A stretch of DNA of 64,000 bases from Lepidodermella squamata (Eukaryota; Gastrotricha): contig JBLDXI010000001.1 in assembly GCA_047495785.1 (NCBI GenBank), forward strand, positions 2,542,001 through 2,606,000, read 5' to 3'. Below, piece by piece: positions 10,391-19,806 of this stretch. The notes beneath the pieces are model-generated. The model was not told where the DNA came from and did no database searches. It worked only from the letters and a program-made list of their open reading frames with translations. Each line of letters begins with the position of its first letter. Position 1 is the stretch's first letter. A program made the position numbers and the translations under genes.

Positions 10391-11187
10391 AACTGGGTGA
10401 TATATTTTTTATTTATATATTTCGTGCTTCACTTAAATATAGATTTCTACTCATGTTATATCATACAAATATGAATCTATCACTTGTTCAACGACGATAA
10501 TAGATAAATAAGTGATTGAGCATTTATGGCATTAAATAAACTATCGATCATTCGGAGGCTCTTTGACTGATTTCACCTAACTTTCATTTACTGGCCAACT
10601 GAATCCAGGCAATTGGCCTCATAAAAGTATAATAATGAATAGAAAGCTCGACTATATTCTATTTCGAATGCTTTACTTCGCTTAGGCTAATTTACAAATG
10701 ATATAACCTTCCCTCAGCAATCATCCGGGACGAAAGTCCGTGATGAATATATAACATTCCGAAGCCGCGTTGTCACGATTATCTGTCATAACAGGATGGT
10801 GGTGTCGAAATTGGCGGAATGTTCAACAGGAACTAAAAGAGAAAGCGCGTGTTCAGACCTTACAAATCACTTAAAATTTAAAAGGGCTTCAATTTGCGTT
10901 ACCACATTCATTTATCCTTGTTGGGATGACATTAAGCGATGATGAATGCTCTGTATCGGGTACTGATTTCCTTGACGCCCCTGAGTGCCTAATGTTATTC
11001 CGGACTATGTTCATTCCTTCGACTTTCCGGAAGTCATGCCTTTGCATCTTTCATCAATTTTCGTGTAATACGACTCTTTGCCCTTGAGTTAATAATTTGA
11101 CTCCCATCAAGCCAGATCTTGGCAGCAGCAATCACATTTGACCAGAGCTTTATTTTTCTGAGAAGCAATAAAACCTAATCATCGAAA
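10391..11187. other. Intergenic before receptor 2
   Basis: 10391-10684 is AT-rich sequence 3' of the LINE with nothing recognisable. 10685-11187 is the duplicated upstream region shared with 2740-3248. No gene seen. Confidence 0.6.
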
Positions 11188-13805
11188 ATGATGACCAGGC
11201 AAAACTTCATCCTGCTCACGTTGGCTGCTGTGGTGTTAGCCGTCAGCTCCCAAACCAAGCCGTATCGACTGAAAATGCTATTCCTCTCCCCGATACAGGG
11301 AATCGAGCCTAAGCAACTCCGAGCATCCTTTCTAGCAATGCAGCTCGCCGTCGATCGCGTCAACAATCGAAGCGACATTCTGCCAGACTACCACATCGAA
11401 GCCGTTCACCGTGAAGAGTTTGTCGGCCAATTGGCTCCGAAAGAGACCGTCCTCTTCAGCCGAGAGTTCGACGGAACAGGGCTGAATGGTTACGAATCTC
11501 CTGTCGTTGTTGGCCCGGCGTTCTCTGCTGGTTGTCGAGCACTGGGTCGCTTCATCGGCTACGTCGACAAGGTCGCTGTAAGCACGGTCTGCGTTGGCCC
11601 GTTTTTAGCGGATCATTACCTATTCCCCAACCTTTACCTTCGACTACCCACCTACAAAACCACGGCGTTCACTATTCTCAAGTTCATCAGAGATATCGGG
11701 AAATGGAACAGGATTGGGCTATTCGCGTTTATGGGTAACATAAATGACTATGGAACTGCAACATTGCTTCACGACCAGGCTGTTGCAAATGGCTTTGAAA
11801 TCGCGGTTTTCCACGTGTTTTTCGGTAATGCAACTGTTACAAGCGTAACCCCTGAAGACGTGGCTGTTGTTAAGAATTCAGGAGCTAGGGTGATTGTACT
11901 TTCAATCACTAGCAACATTCATCTTGTCCGCTTTCTGTGCTTTGCCTACAAACAAGGAATGCGTGGACCTCGTTACGTTTTCACGGCTCTCCTAACTTCC
12001 ATTACCATCGACAACACATTGGCCCCGGGTTGCTTGCAAGAAGAGTTAATAGCCCAGGTTAGACAGACGTTTTACTTTGGTTATCTTGGGAAGCCGGATA
12101 ACTACAGCAGGGTGACCTCTGTTGGTGACAACGCGGCTGATTATGACGCTTACATTATCAAGGAGATACAAGCAACTCCAGCCACTGCAGATGCGGCTCT
12201 GATCACCTCTTACGTGATTTACGACTCGTTTTTAACGGCATTCGCCGCGCTCCATAACACTGAGCTGCGTCTGAGGTCTGAGTACAACTTGACTCTTCGT
12301 GACTATCACTTCAACCCTAGCCTAATCGCTAAAGTTGCGAATGAATCTGTTCTGTCATCTGAGTTTATCGGAATGAGAATTGGAAGGTCGGCCTACAGTT
12401 CTTCTGGCTCTCCTATGGGGGACATACAAACTGTAACTATATGGACCCCAGAAGGTAGCCGAGACTTGATTCACATCCGTCAGAAGCTTGACAGAAGGCT
12501 CTCAGAATTTGACCTCGACAGCTACGAATTTCGAATTCTCCGACCCGTTTCATGGCCGCTCGGAGCTCCGCCTCGAGATCGACATCTCATCCTTAGAAAT
12601 GAACTGCACGTTTCTACCACCACTCTAGGCGTATGTTGGTTTCTGATTATCGTTACAACAGTGATTCAAGCAGGTTCAATAGTCGCTATTGCGTTGAATA
12701 GGCCGAGAAAGGTTTACTTCAAATTTTCAAAGATTTTCGGCCTGATTGGCTGTTTGATTATGAACGCATCATCAGGGGCTTTTACCATTGATAGGGGGCT
12801 AGATAGCGCCGCTATAGTAACAGCCTGCTTTTTCCTGCTCGGGATAGGAATTTCTATTGTCTTCAGCTTGATAGCCACCCGGTTGATCAGTATAAACTTC
12901 TTTGTTAAAAAAGCGATTCTGTCACACTCGCAGCAGCTTCTACGCAACTCACCGTGGATGTTTAATCAAAATTCAGGCGAATCGCAAATGAGGAATATGT
13001 CAAAAAGTCCGATCGGCATGTATCCGAAACTGGTTCTGTCTTTTCCAAATCAGAGTTGGAAAACGTTTGATAAGCAAACCAGCATAGGAGCGGCATCTAT
13101 TGCTGTATTCAACCTGGGCATCCTTATAGGTTGGGCGGTTACTAATGGAATGTTTTGCGCTTATCGTCTAGCATCTCAGCCAACTTACGATGACAAGTTG
13201 GACGCTATGAAAGAAACTTGGTTCGTCCAATGCGCGATAACACCTGAATTCACAACGATTGGTTGGTCTTTGCTGGGGGTTGTGGCAGGTATCGAATTCA
13301 TCCTTATAGCCATCGGTCTATTAGACGCGTTTCACTTGAGGCAGATAAAAGGAGTACCAGCGAATTGCCATGAGTTTCTCCCCTGCTGTTTGTCAGTTAT
13401 CGCAGGGGGTACTCTGCTGCCAGCTTCGATTTTAATCGCCATAACTGTGCAGTCAGACCCGATTAAGCAGCAAGAAGCTATTGCGTTTGTTATCATCATT
13501 GTCTCGGCAATTTTATCTGTGCTTTGGATTTATCCTGGATTACTGAAGTCGAAAAAGGCACCTGCAGTTGCAGTATCTAATGCCAAACTAGCGCCCAGCT
13601 CCTAAATAGCCACCTTTGTATGTCTTCATAAAATAAGAACTTATTTTGTAATTTATTTTCCAATAAGCCGAGTTCTGGAACTTATTACCATAGATTTTAA
13701 ATGTTTCATCACGAAAAATAATAACTTGATTCAGTAGTTTAATAAAGACAGCCTATCCATTGGCCAAATATGAGGACACTTGCCATTTTCTTGAATTCGA
13801 TGTAA
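10685..13805 (+). repeat. Segmental duplication, copy 2
   Basis: Partner of 2740-5790. It includes receptor 2 and runs into the 3' end of gene B. This copy retains what copy 1 lost: the 102-base segment in the receptor and, downstream, all of gene B plus the interval to gene C. Copy 1 therefore looks like a deleted derivative of this arrangement. Confidence 0.85.
11188..13605 (+). CDS. Class C GPCR, GABA-B-like, copy 2 (805 residues)
   Basis: Same architecture as the copy at 3249: signal peptide (MMTRQNFILLTLAAVVLAVS), ANF-receptor-type ligand-binding domain (about 30-435), seven membrane segments (about 475-790) with short loops. Intronless. It contains the segment absent from copy 1 (residues about 294-327, beginning FYFGYLGKPDNYSR), which lies late in the binding domain. 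Substitutions against copy 1 are few and mostly conservative (for example LKSRRPPAV against LKSKKAPAV at the C-terminus). There is no visible GABA-B coiled-coil tail: the protein ends about 15 residues after TM7, so heterodimerisation by coiled coil is not indicated. Ligand unknown. Confidence 0.87.
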   Translation: MMTRQNFILLTLAAVVLAVSSQTKPYRLKMLFLSPIQGIEPKQLRASFLAMQLAVDRVNNRSDILPDYHIEAVHREEFVGQLAPKETVLFSREFDGTGLNGYESPVVVGPAFSAGCRALGRFIGYVDKVAVSTVCVGPFLADHYLFPNLYLRLPTYKTTAFTILKFIRDIGKWNRIGLFAFMGNINDYGTATLLHDQAVANGFEIAVFHVFFGNATVTSVTPEDVAVVKNSGARVIVLSITSNIHLVRFLCFAYKQGMRGPRYVFTALLTSITIDNTLAPGCLQEELIAQVRQTFYFGYLGKPDNYSRVTSVGDNAADYDAYIIKEIQATPATADAALITSYVIYDSFLTAFAALHNTELRLRSEYNLTLRDYHFNPSLIAKVANESVLSSEFIGMRIGRSAYSSSGSPMGDIQTVTIWTPEGSRDLIHIRQKLDRRLSEFDLDSYEFRILRPVSWPLGAPPRDRHLILRNELHVSTTTLGVCWFLIIVTTVIQAGSIVAIALNRPRKVYFKFSKIFGLIGCLIMNASSGAFTIDRGLDSAAIVTACFFLLGIGISIVFSLIATRLISINFFVKKAILSHSQQLLRNSPWMFNQNSGESQMRNMSKSPIGMYPKLVLSFPNQSWKTFDKQTSIGAASIAVFNLGILIGWAVTNGMFCAYRLASQPTYDDKLDAMKETWFVQCAITPEFTTIGWSLLGVVAGIEFILIAIGLLDAFHLRQIKGVPANCHEFLPCCLSVIAGGTLLPASILIAITVQSDPIKQQEAIAFVIIIVSAILSVLWIYPGLLKSKKAPAVAVSNAKLAPSS

Positions 13806-15005
13806 ATGTGATTCAAAAGACCCACGGCGCCTCGAGAAGTCATCAGTTTCAAACTGAAACTCTCGCCGGTTGACGTTAGTTTTCCGGTTAGGAAATACAG
13901 AGCAGTAATGTGGCTTGCTGCTGTCTTCATCCGGAATCGAGAAACAAACTCCATTGCGGAATTCAGACTCAATAGTTCCAAAATGCTGATGACCAAAGTG
14001 AATAGCAACTCTAGGAGCAAGACTGATCATTTCCTGGGGAACTCCTGCCTCAGCCAGGCTCGGAACCTGACCCGGGTCCTTACTCTTCCAGCCGGGTAAG
14101 GACTCGCTGATTGTCCAATGATATTCATCTCGAAAATGGTGCCACATAAACGCACACATCATGTTGAACTCGGACTCGTAGTTTTCCTTCACAATTTCGT
14201 GGAATGCGTTGTCAAAGGTACCACTCGGCATCACTCGTAGTCGAATCTGCTCCCGCATGAATTTCAGATGACTAGTTTTGACAATTATCGGAAAATAAGA
14301 CATGCAGTTGAAAGGCTCTCTATATCCGGTGAATTGAAACGTTCGACCCGGCGTATTACGCCAGTATTTGTAATCGCTAGTCTTTGGCATCCCGTAAATT
14401 GGCCTGACTATCGGTTTACCGCCGACAAAAAGGTCATTTAGTACAACTCTCGTGATGAAAACGGTGTCTGTATCGACGAAGCCAACGAATTCTGATTCTG
14501 TGAAGTTATCGGCCCAAAACTTGATCCATTGAGATTTATGCCATCCCGAGCATGGAAAAGCTCGGAGAGGAAAGACACACCTCGAGCGTATCTGACATTC
14601 TGCAGCCGCTTTCAGAGATTCGTTCGCAAAGGAATACGATCGTTTATCTTCACCATCGGTTGCTATGATTAGACTTAGCCTATCCCTTTGCCAAAATAGG
14701 GCTAAAGATGTTAGCAATAGGCGTTGAATTTCATAGAGACCGGTTGGGTCGGATGATGCTGTCACAAACAGTTCGAGATCAGGCCAAGGAATGGAGCAGT
14801 TCGATGCATTATCGTCAATTTTAATCCCGAATTGAGTTGTTGGAGAATCACTCAATACCCTAGTTGTACCATTAGTCGTCGATGTTCCTGACTCTCGTTC
14901 ATTACTCGATCCGGCTAGCAGCAGATAAATAGTTACCGAAAGAGAAAATGTGAAAATGATGAACGTCAGCAATATTCGCTTGCATCTCAGAGGTCCTCGA
15001 ATCAT
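13731..15005 (-). CDS. Glycosyltransferase-like type II membrane protein B (424 residues, intronless)
   Basis: A short basic N-terminus (MIRGPLRCKRIL) is followed by one membrane anchor (TFIIFTFSLSVTIYLLLAG) and a lumenal domain. Motifs shared with the paralogues: DLELFVTASSDPTG, SLALFWQR, FPCSGWHKSQWIKFWADNFT, GFVDTDTVFITRV (about 175-190; D-T-D-T is a likely metal/nucleotide-sugar site of a GT-A fold), GKPIVRPIYG, EPFNCMSYFPIIVK, and ESEFNMMCAFMWHHFRDEYH. Activity is inferred from the D-X-D motif and topology; I cannot name the family or sugar. The frame is open to a TTG at 15020, but ATG 15005 is the natural start. It lacks the intron all other copies have between G-Y-K and E-P-F-N: here GYR joins EPFN directly. 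It is convergent with receptor 2, its stop lying 125 bases away. Confidence 0.7.
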   Translation of the reverse strand: MIRGPLRCKRILLTFIIFTFSLSVTIYLLLAGSSNERESGTSTTNGTTRVLSDSPTTQFGIKIDDNASNCSIPWPDLELFVTASSDPTGLYEIQRLLLTSLALFWQRDRLSLIIATDGEDKRSYSFANESLKAAAECQIRSRCVFPLRAFPCSGWHKSQWIKFWADNFTESEFVGFVDTDTVFITRVVLNDLFVGGKPIVRPIYGMPKTSDYKYWRNTPGRTFQFTGYREPFNCMSYFPIIVKTSHLKFMREQIRLRVMPSGTFDNAFHEIVKENYESEFNMMCAFMWHHFRDEYHWTISESLPGWKSKDPGQVPSLAEAGVPQEMISLAPRVAIHFGHQHFGTIESEFRNGVCFSIPDEDSSKPHYCSVFPNRKTNVNRREFQFETDDFSRRRGSFESHLHRIQENGKCPHIWPMDRLSLLNY

Positions 15006-15896
15006 TTGTTTTAAAAGCAACTGCTATATTAGCCATAATTTCTCCTCTTTTCCTTGCATGCGATCAATTCAAGTCAATCACACAGGATTACTCGCGTTAA
15101 GACTGTCTTGTTTTTCAGTTGCTCAGAATTGAGTTCGAGATTTGCCCGTTTCAGGTCATGTTTTGTATTTACTGGAATTACTAGGGGATGCAATCAATTA
15201 CTGTAAACAAATATGTCTTTACTCCCCTCTATTTGTGACCAGTCCATATTTTGGGTCACTTGACTCCGCGCTTTCACGCATTGTTTGCCTACCTTTATCC
15301 ATGAATGATATCTACCAGTAGTAAGTAAACAGGGTAATTGGTGCCCCATATTCGTGGGCGTTTTATCGTACGGAGAACTAAAGACCGATAGCATGAATGC
15401 TGTACATAGCTAACATAGAGAAATAAGAAATACTGTAGTATATGTCGCAGTATATCAAAATAGCACAAAAGCTGATGTCGCACCTCTCCTGGCCATCTAG
15501 CTTATACACGCTGTGCCTTGCGTGCCCCCTCTGCACGTTTTATTACGGGCTTGCATATCACATCACGCTCATTACCTATATTTATTTCAAGGTATGAAAA
15601 TACACTGCGACACACACAATATGAGATTTATTTTTATGAGAACAATTTTATTGAACACATTCCTTGCTTTTGTGTTTTAAATTTCTGCTGAAAATCGATA
15701 GGCTAATGTTTGCTATTAAAACGAAACCCCCTATAATGCAAACTTGACTTTCATCTCACCTGTCTAAATATAACGTCTATAAATATGGTAAATGTTAGGA
15801 AGTTATGAATGCGTCAAGATTTATGATTATGAAATTATGAATTGTTTGGGATTGAAAGTACGCATTTTTTGAAAAATCTATCTTGATTTTTTTGCC
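15006..15896. other. Intergenic between divergent genes B and C
   Basis: About 0.9 kb AT-rich sequence that should hold the promoters of both divergent genes. No conserved element or gene recognised. The equivalent interval is deleted in duplication copy 1. Confidence 0.5.
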
Positions 15897-17279
15897 ATGT
15901 TAGACTTCCTCAAGGTTAAGCTCCTGTGCCATTCTTTTCTAATTTTCCGAATGTTTTCTAGGAAGCTAATTTTTGGGAGAAAATCATGCGGCATGAAGTT
16001 GAGGCCGCTGATTTGGATAATACTATCAACCGGCTTCTTCGCCTTGCTGATTCTTAACTTGCGACGATTTTCAACCAAGCCATTTAAAATCCACCACGGC
16101 TATGTAGCTCAGCGGAAATTGAGCTACCTTAACAAACCTATGCTAGGTGATTGTTCTGAAAAATGGCCCGATGTCGATTTGCTTGCGACAGTTCTGCCAG
16201 ACGAAGACGGGAGGTGGGAATGGGAAAACCTCCTCCTTCGATCTCTATCTCTTTTCTGGCCGAAGCAGCACCTGAAACTTCTCGCTGTGACTGACGGAGA
16301 AGGAATACCGGGATCTAAGCTCAATATAACCGAATTCGGCATCGGATTGAATGCGAGTGCAATGTCCATGACCGGAGTGCCCGCTCGAGTTGCCTACCCT
16401 GTCAGAGTCTTTCCATGCCGCGGATGGCACAAGCAGCAATGGGTCAAGTTCTGGTCAGATAACTTCACTACCTCGGAATACGTCGGCTTTCTGGACACTG
16501 ATGCGATTTTCATCTCAAGAGTAGCTCTTCATGACATTTTCTTTGACGGGAAACCAGTTGTGAGGACGATTTTCGGCAAGCCTAAATTAGGAAATCTTTA
16601 TTACTGGAGTCACGTTCCTGGCCGTAGTTATAGATACACTGGTTTTAAAGGTAATCCTTTCTTTCATTTTTGTCTTGATGATCATTTCTGTAATTTAGAG
16701 CCATTCAACTGCATGACTCATTTCCCGATGATCGTTAAAGTTTCGCATTTAAAGCTCATGCGAGACCACATGATCAAACATATTGCCCCTCACATGACCT
16801 TCGACGAAATATTCCGGCGCATTGTCAAAAAGGAACAAGAGTCCGAGTTCAATATAATGTGTACCATGATGTGGAACTTATTTCGAGATGAATATCACTG
16901 GATCGTCAATGAGCCAGAGCCTGGTTGGGTCAGCCATGTGCCAGGTCAAGTCGCCAGTTTAGAGGAAGCTGGCGTGACTTCAACCATGGTCGGACCTTAC
17001 CCTGCTGTAGCTGTGCATTATTTTCATCAGAAGGTGGATGATAGATCAAATGCCTGGCGCAGAGGGGTGTGCAATGCTATGACGGATGGCGAGCGGAGGC
17101 CTCCTTACTGCTCAAAATTCGCAGACCGGAAAGCCGAGGTCTATCCATTAGAGTTTCAATTTGAATTTGATGACTTGTCACAACATCCGGACGCTTTCGA
17201 TGCACACCTGTTGCGACTTCGAGTTAACGACAGGTGTCCCCACGACTGGAATCAGGCGGCGCTAAATTTTCTACTTTGA
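15897..17279 (+). CDS. Glycosyltransferase-like type II membrane protein C (about 444 residues, 48-base intron)
   Basis: Exons 15897-16650 and 16699-17279. The 48-base intron (GTAATC...TTTAG) is a multiple of three and has no in-frame stop, so an unspliced message would add 16 residues between GFK and EPFN. The anchor is LRPLIWIILSTGFFALLILN. Conserved motifs: DCSEKWPDVDL, LLLRSLSLFWP, VFPCRGWHKQQWVKFWSDNFT, GFLDTDAIFISRV (about 195-208), GKPVVRTIFG, EPFNCMTHFPMIVK, and EYHWIVNEPEPGW. Several in-frame Mets (15897, 15951, 15990) could start the protein; 15990 gives the most typical short cytoplasmic tail. AATAAA follows at about 17311. The pseudogene at 5784 is a truncated relative of this gene. 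Confidence 0.72.
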   Translation: MLDFLKVKLLCHSFLIFRMFSRKLIFGRKSCGMKLRPLIWIILSTGFFALLILNLRRFSTKPFKIHHGYVAQRKLSYLNKPMLGDCSEKWPDVDLLATVLPDEDGRWEWENLLLRSLSLFWPKQHLKLLAVTDGEGIPGSKLNITEFGIGLNASAMSMTGVPARVAYPVRVFPCRGWHKQQWVKFWSDNFTTSEYVGFLDTDAIFISRVALHDIFFDGKPVVRTIFGKPKLGNLYYWSHVPGRSYRYTGFKGNPFFHFCLDDHFCNLEPFNCMTHFPMIVKVSHLKLMRDHMIKHIAPHMTFDEIFRRIVKKEQESEFNIMCTMMWNLFRDEYHWIVNEPEPGWVSHVPGQVASLEEAGVTSTMVGPYPAVAVHYFHQKVDDRSNAWRRGVCNAMTDGERRPPYCSKFADRKAEVYPLEFQFEFDDLSQHPDAFDAHLLRLRVNDRCPHDWNQAALNFLL

Positions 17280-17429
17280 AAGTCATTGATTGTGCCTTGT
17301 GGATTGTGCAAGAATAAATGAGCTTTTGCTTAACGATTGAGAATTAACGACGATAGAAAATACTTTTGTGGCATCGTCTGAAATCATTTTATTAAAATAA
17401 TGTAAAAACAGCAGTGGCTTAAGCTATTC

Positions 17430-18924
17430 TCATAACCATGCAGGCCACGATTGAAAATTTCGTATTCCACCAACCACAGGTGATAGCTCTGTGACCTCTA
17501 TCGAAGCTGTTGTATTGGGCTCAGCGGTGGTAGATGGTGGGATAAACCCCTCAAGCATTTTCAGCCTATCTTGCCTCCATTCGTGGGGACATCTATCGTT
17601 GATTTCCAGCCTCTTAAGATGAGCCTCCAGCGCTTCGGGTCGTTTTGAAAGATCTGTTGATTCGAAACGAAATTCACGAGGGTTAACCGTTGTGTTTCGA
17701 TCAGGTAAGTGTTTGCAGTAGTTCGGCCGGGTCTCGTTGTTAGTCATAGAGAAACAGATTCCGAACTGCATTTCAGTTTCCCAACTCTCAGATGTTTTCT
17801 TTGCGTAATGGTAGTGTCCATAATGTATCGTTACCATTGGAACCAAGCGGATGAATTCGTCAGGAACGCCAGCTTCTTTCAGCACCCGAACCTTCCCAGT
17901 GACTGCGCTGACCCAGCCAGGGTCGGATTCACTTATCGCCCAGAAGTAATCATCACGAAATTTGTTCCACATGTAAGTGCACATAATTGAGTACTCAGAC
18001 TCATAATTTCGACGAACGATTCGCTCGAAAACTTGGTCGAAATTAAGGCCAGGATCCTCCGATCTACGAATCATCTCTTCTCGCATAATCTTCAAGTGTG
18101 CAGTTTTTACGATTACAGGAAAATAGGTCATGCAATTGAAAGGCTCTGAAAGCCATCAAAGATTAATATTTGGAATAAATTATAATATAGATGTGATTAC
18201 CTTTATATCCAGTCACCTCGAGTGTCCTACCGGGCGATTTGCTCCAATAAACTGTATCTAATGGATTAGGCTTTCCGAACACGGGTCTCACCACGGGTTT
18301 ACCCTCGACAAAAAGGTCATTCAGGGCGACTCTAGTTATGAAAACTGCATCAGTATCGGTAAAGCCGACATACTCTGCCTGCGTATAGTTGTCCGCCCAA
18401 AATTTCAGCCATTGCGACTTGTGCCAGCCGTTACAAGGGAAAGCTCGAATTGGATACACGATTCGCGGTTCCATTTTCAGAATTTCTCGCGTTGCCTCAC
18501 GAACTTGGGCTGAGAAATTCGCGGCTTTAGGATCGTCGCCATCTGTTACTACGACAAATTTAAGGTGGCTGATCGGCCAGAATAAAGCGAGAGAGTACAA
18601 GAACCAATATTTGTACTCAGTTATCCCGGTTTTATCCGCAGGTGACGGAACAAACAGTTCTAGATCGGGCCATTCCTCCTCGCAAGATCCTTGCACAACT
18701 TTCTTTGATACATTGCGTTTTTCGTCATGCTTTTCCGTGACGTTTCGAATGGATGGTGGAGTTACTGATTTTGTATCGCCCGAATCTTCCAGTAGTGGCG
18801 ATTGTTGTGGAAGGATGACTGGTAGCCAAACTGTGCCTTTGAAAGACGCTTGTTGTAGCACGACTGCGATTATTGAGATTACTGCCAGTAGCACGAATAC
18901 ATAAGGACGTAAGGTTGATGTCAT
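17430..18924 (-). CDS. Glycosyltransferase-like type II membrane protein D (479 residues)
   Basis: Exon 1 is 18201-18924 and exon 2 is 17430-18145, with a 55-base phase-1 intron at the family position (GYK/EPFN). An N-terminal anchor (PYVFVLLAVISIIAVVLQQ) is followed by a variable stem and the conserved domain: EEEWPDLELFVPS, FPCNGWHKSQWLKFWADNYT, GFTDTDAVFITRV (about 185-198), GKPVVRPVFG, EPFNCMTYFPVIVK, and ESEYSIMCTYMWNKFRDDY. After the shared end (DRCPHEW) it has a longer Thr/Pro-containing tail than its relatives (PPSTTAEPNTTASI). Tail-to-tail with gene C. Function inferred as for gene B. Confidence 0.75.
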
Positions 18925-19806
18925 TCTGATTGCTCATCATCAGCTGATGATAATTCAGTGCTTTCAAGAATCACACATGATACTATATCAGTTGTTCCTA
19001 TAATGATAAATGGTCATGTAATCATCGATTTTGTAAGGGGATGCGAAATGCTCGGGGTTAAAGATCAATATATTTCGAAAATTTTTATAGGGATAGAATG
19101 GTTAACCATTAGCCATCGCTTTTCGAGCATTGAAAAGACTGGTGTTGCCATAAAATTCACGACTGTTTCTGGACATGCGGAGTGAGCAACACCTTTAGTG
19201 GCCCTGTATAGGAAAGCATCGTTAGCATTTTTAGCGCGTGACTCCAGAGTGCTTATCTTGAAAGGCTAATCAGGCACTGCTTTTGTGATAATGTTCGCAT
19301 GATAAATATTAGCATAAGCAAACAAGCAGAACACTCTTATTTCGCTCATACGTTTTAACTAAGTCGACAGCCTATAAGAAATTTCATTGATGAATGTAGC
19401 TGTTCACTGCTACATCTCACCCGCATTACGCATTATTCAGTTTCACGAAAAACTAGAAAAAGCTGATTAAAAAACTATGGCAAAAGGGTCAGGCAAAAAA
19501 TGGCTGTCTAATATTCTTAACGAATAATTAGGAGTTCAATTAATTTCAAGGTTCAAATATTTTATTATCTTTCTGGAAATATTTACATGGTACAGCCAAC
19601 ACGCCCTTTAGAGCACTCAAGAATCAAGGTTAATTTCAACACTCTCTCCTGTTATTTCCATCGAATTTATTTATTCTGTGAAGCACTTCAGAGTTCAGAG
19701 GGCCTAAATTGGGACTATACGTCCCCACCAGTGCATTCAATGTTAGGTGAGGCTTTCATCACGAATAAATTTGCTCGTCTTCTTCCGCTTCTCGACACCT
19801 TATCGA
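18925..19806. other. Intergenic, upstream of gene D and downstream of receptor 3
   Basis: About 0.9 kb with no supported gene. It must contain the promoter of gene D. Confidence 0.5.

Noticed and set aside
12070-12171. Reading the extra 102 bases of receptor 2 as an unspliced intron
   Set aside because: It begins with GT, but removing a GT...AG unit (105 bases) does not give the copy 1 sequence, and the segment is open and protein-like.
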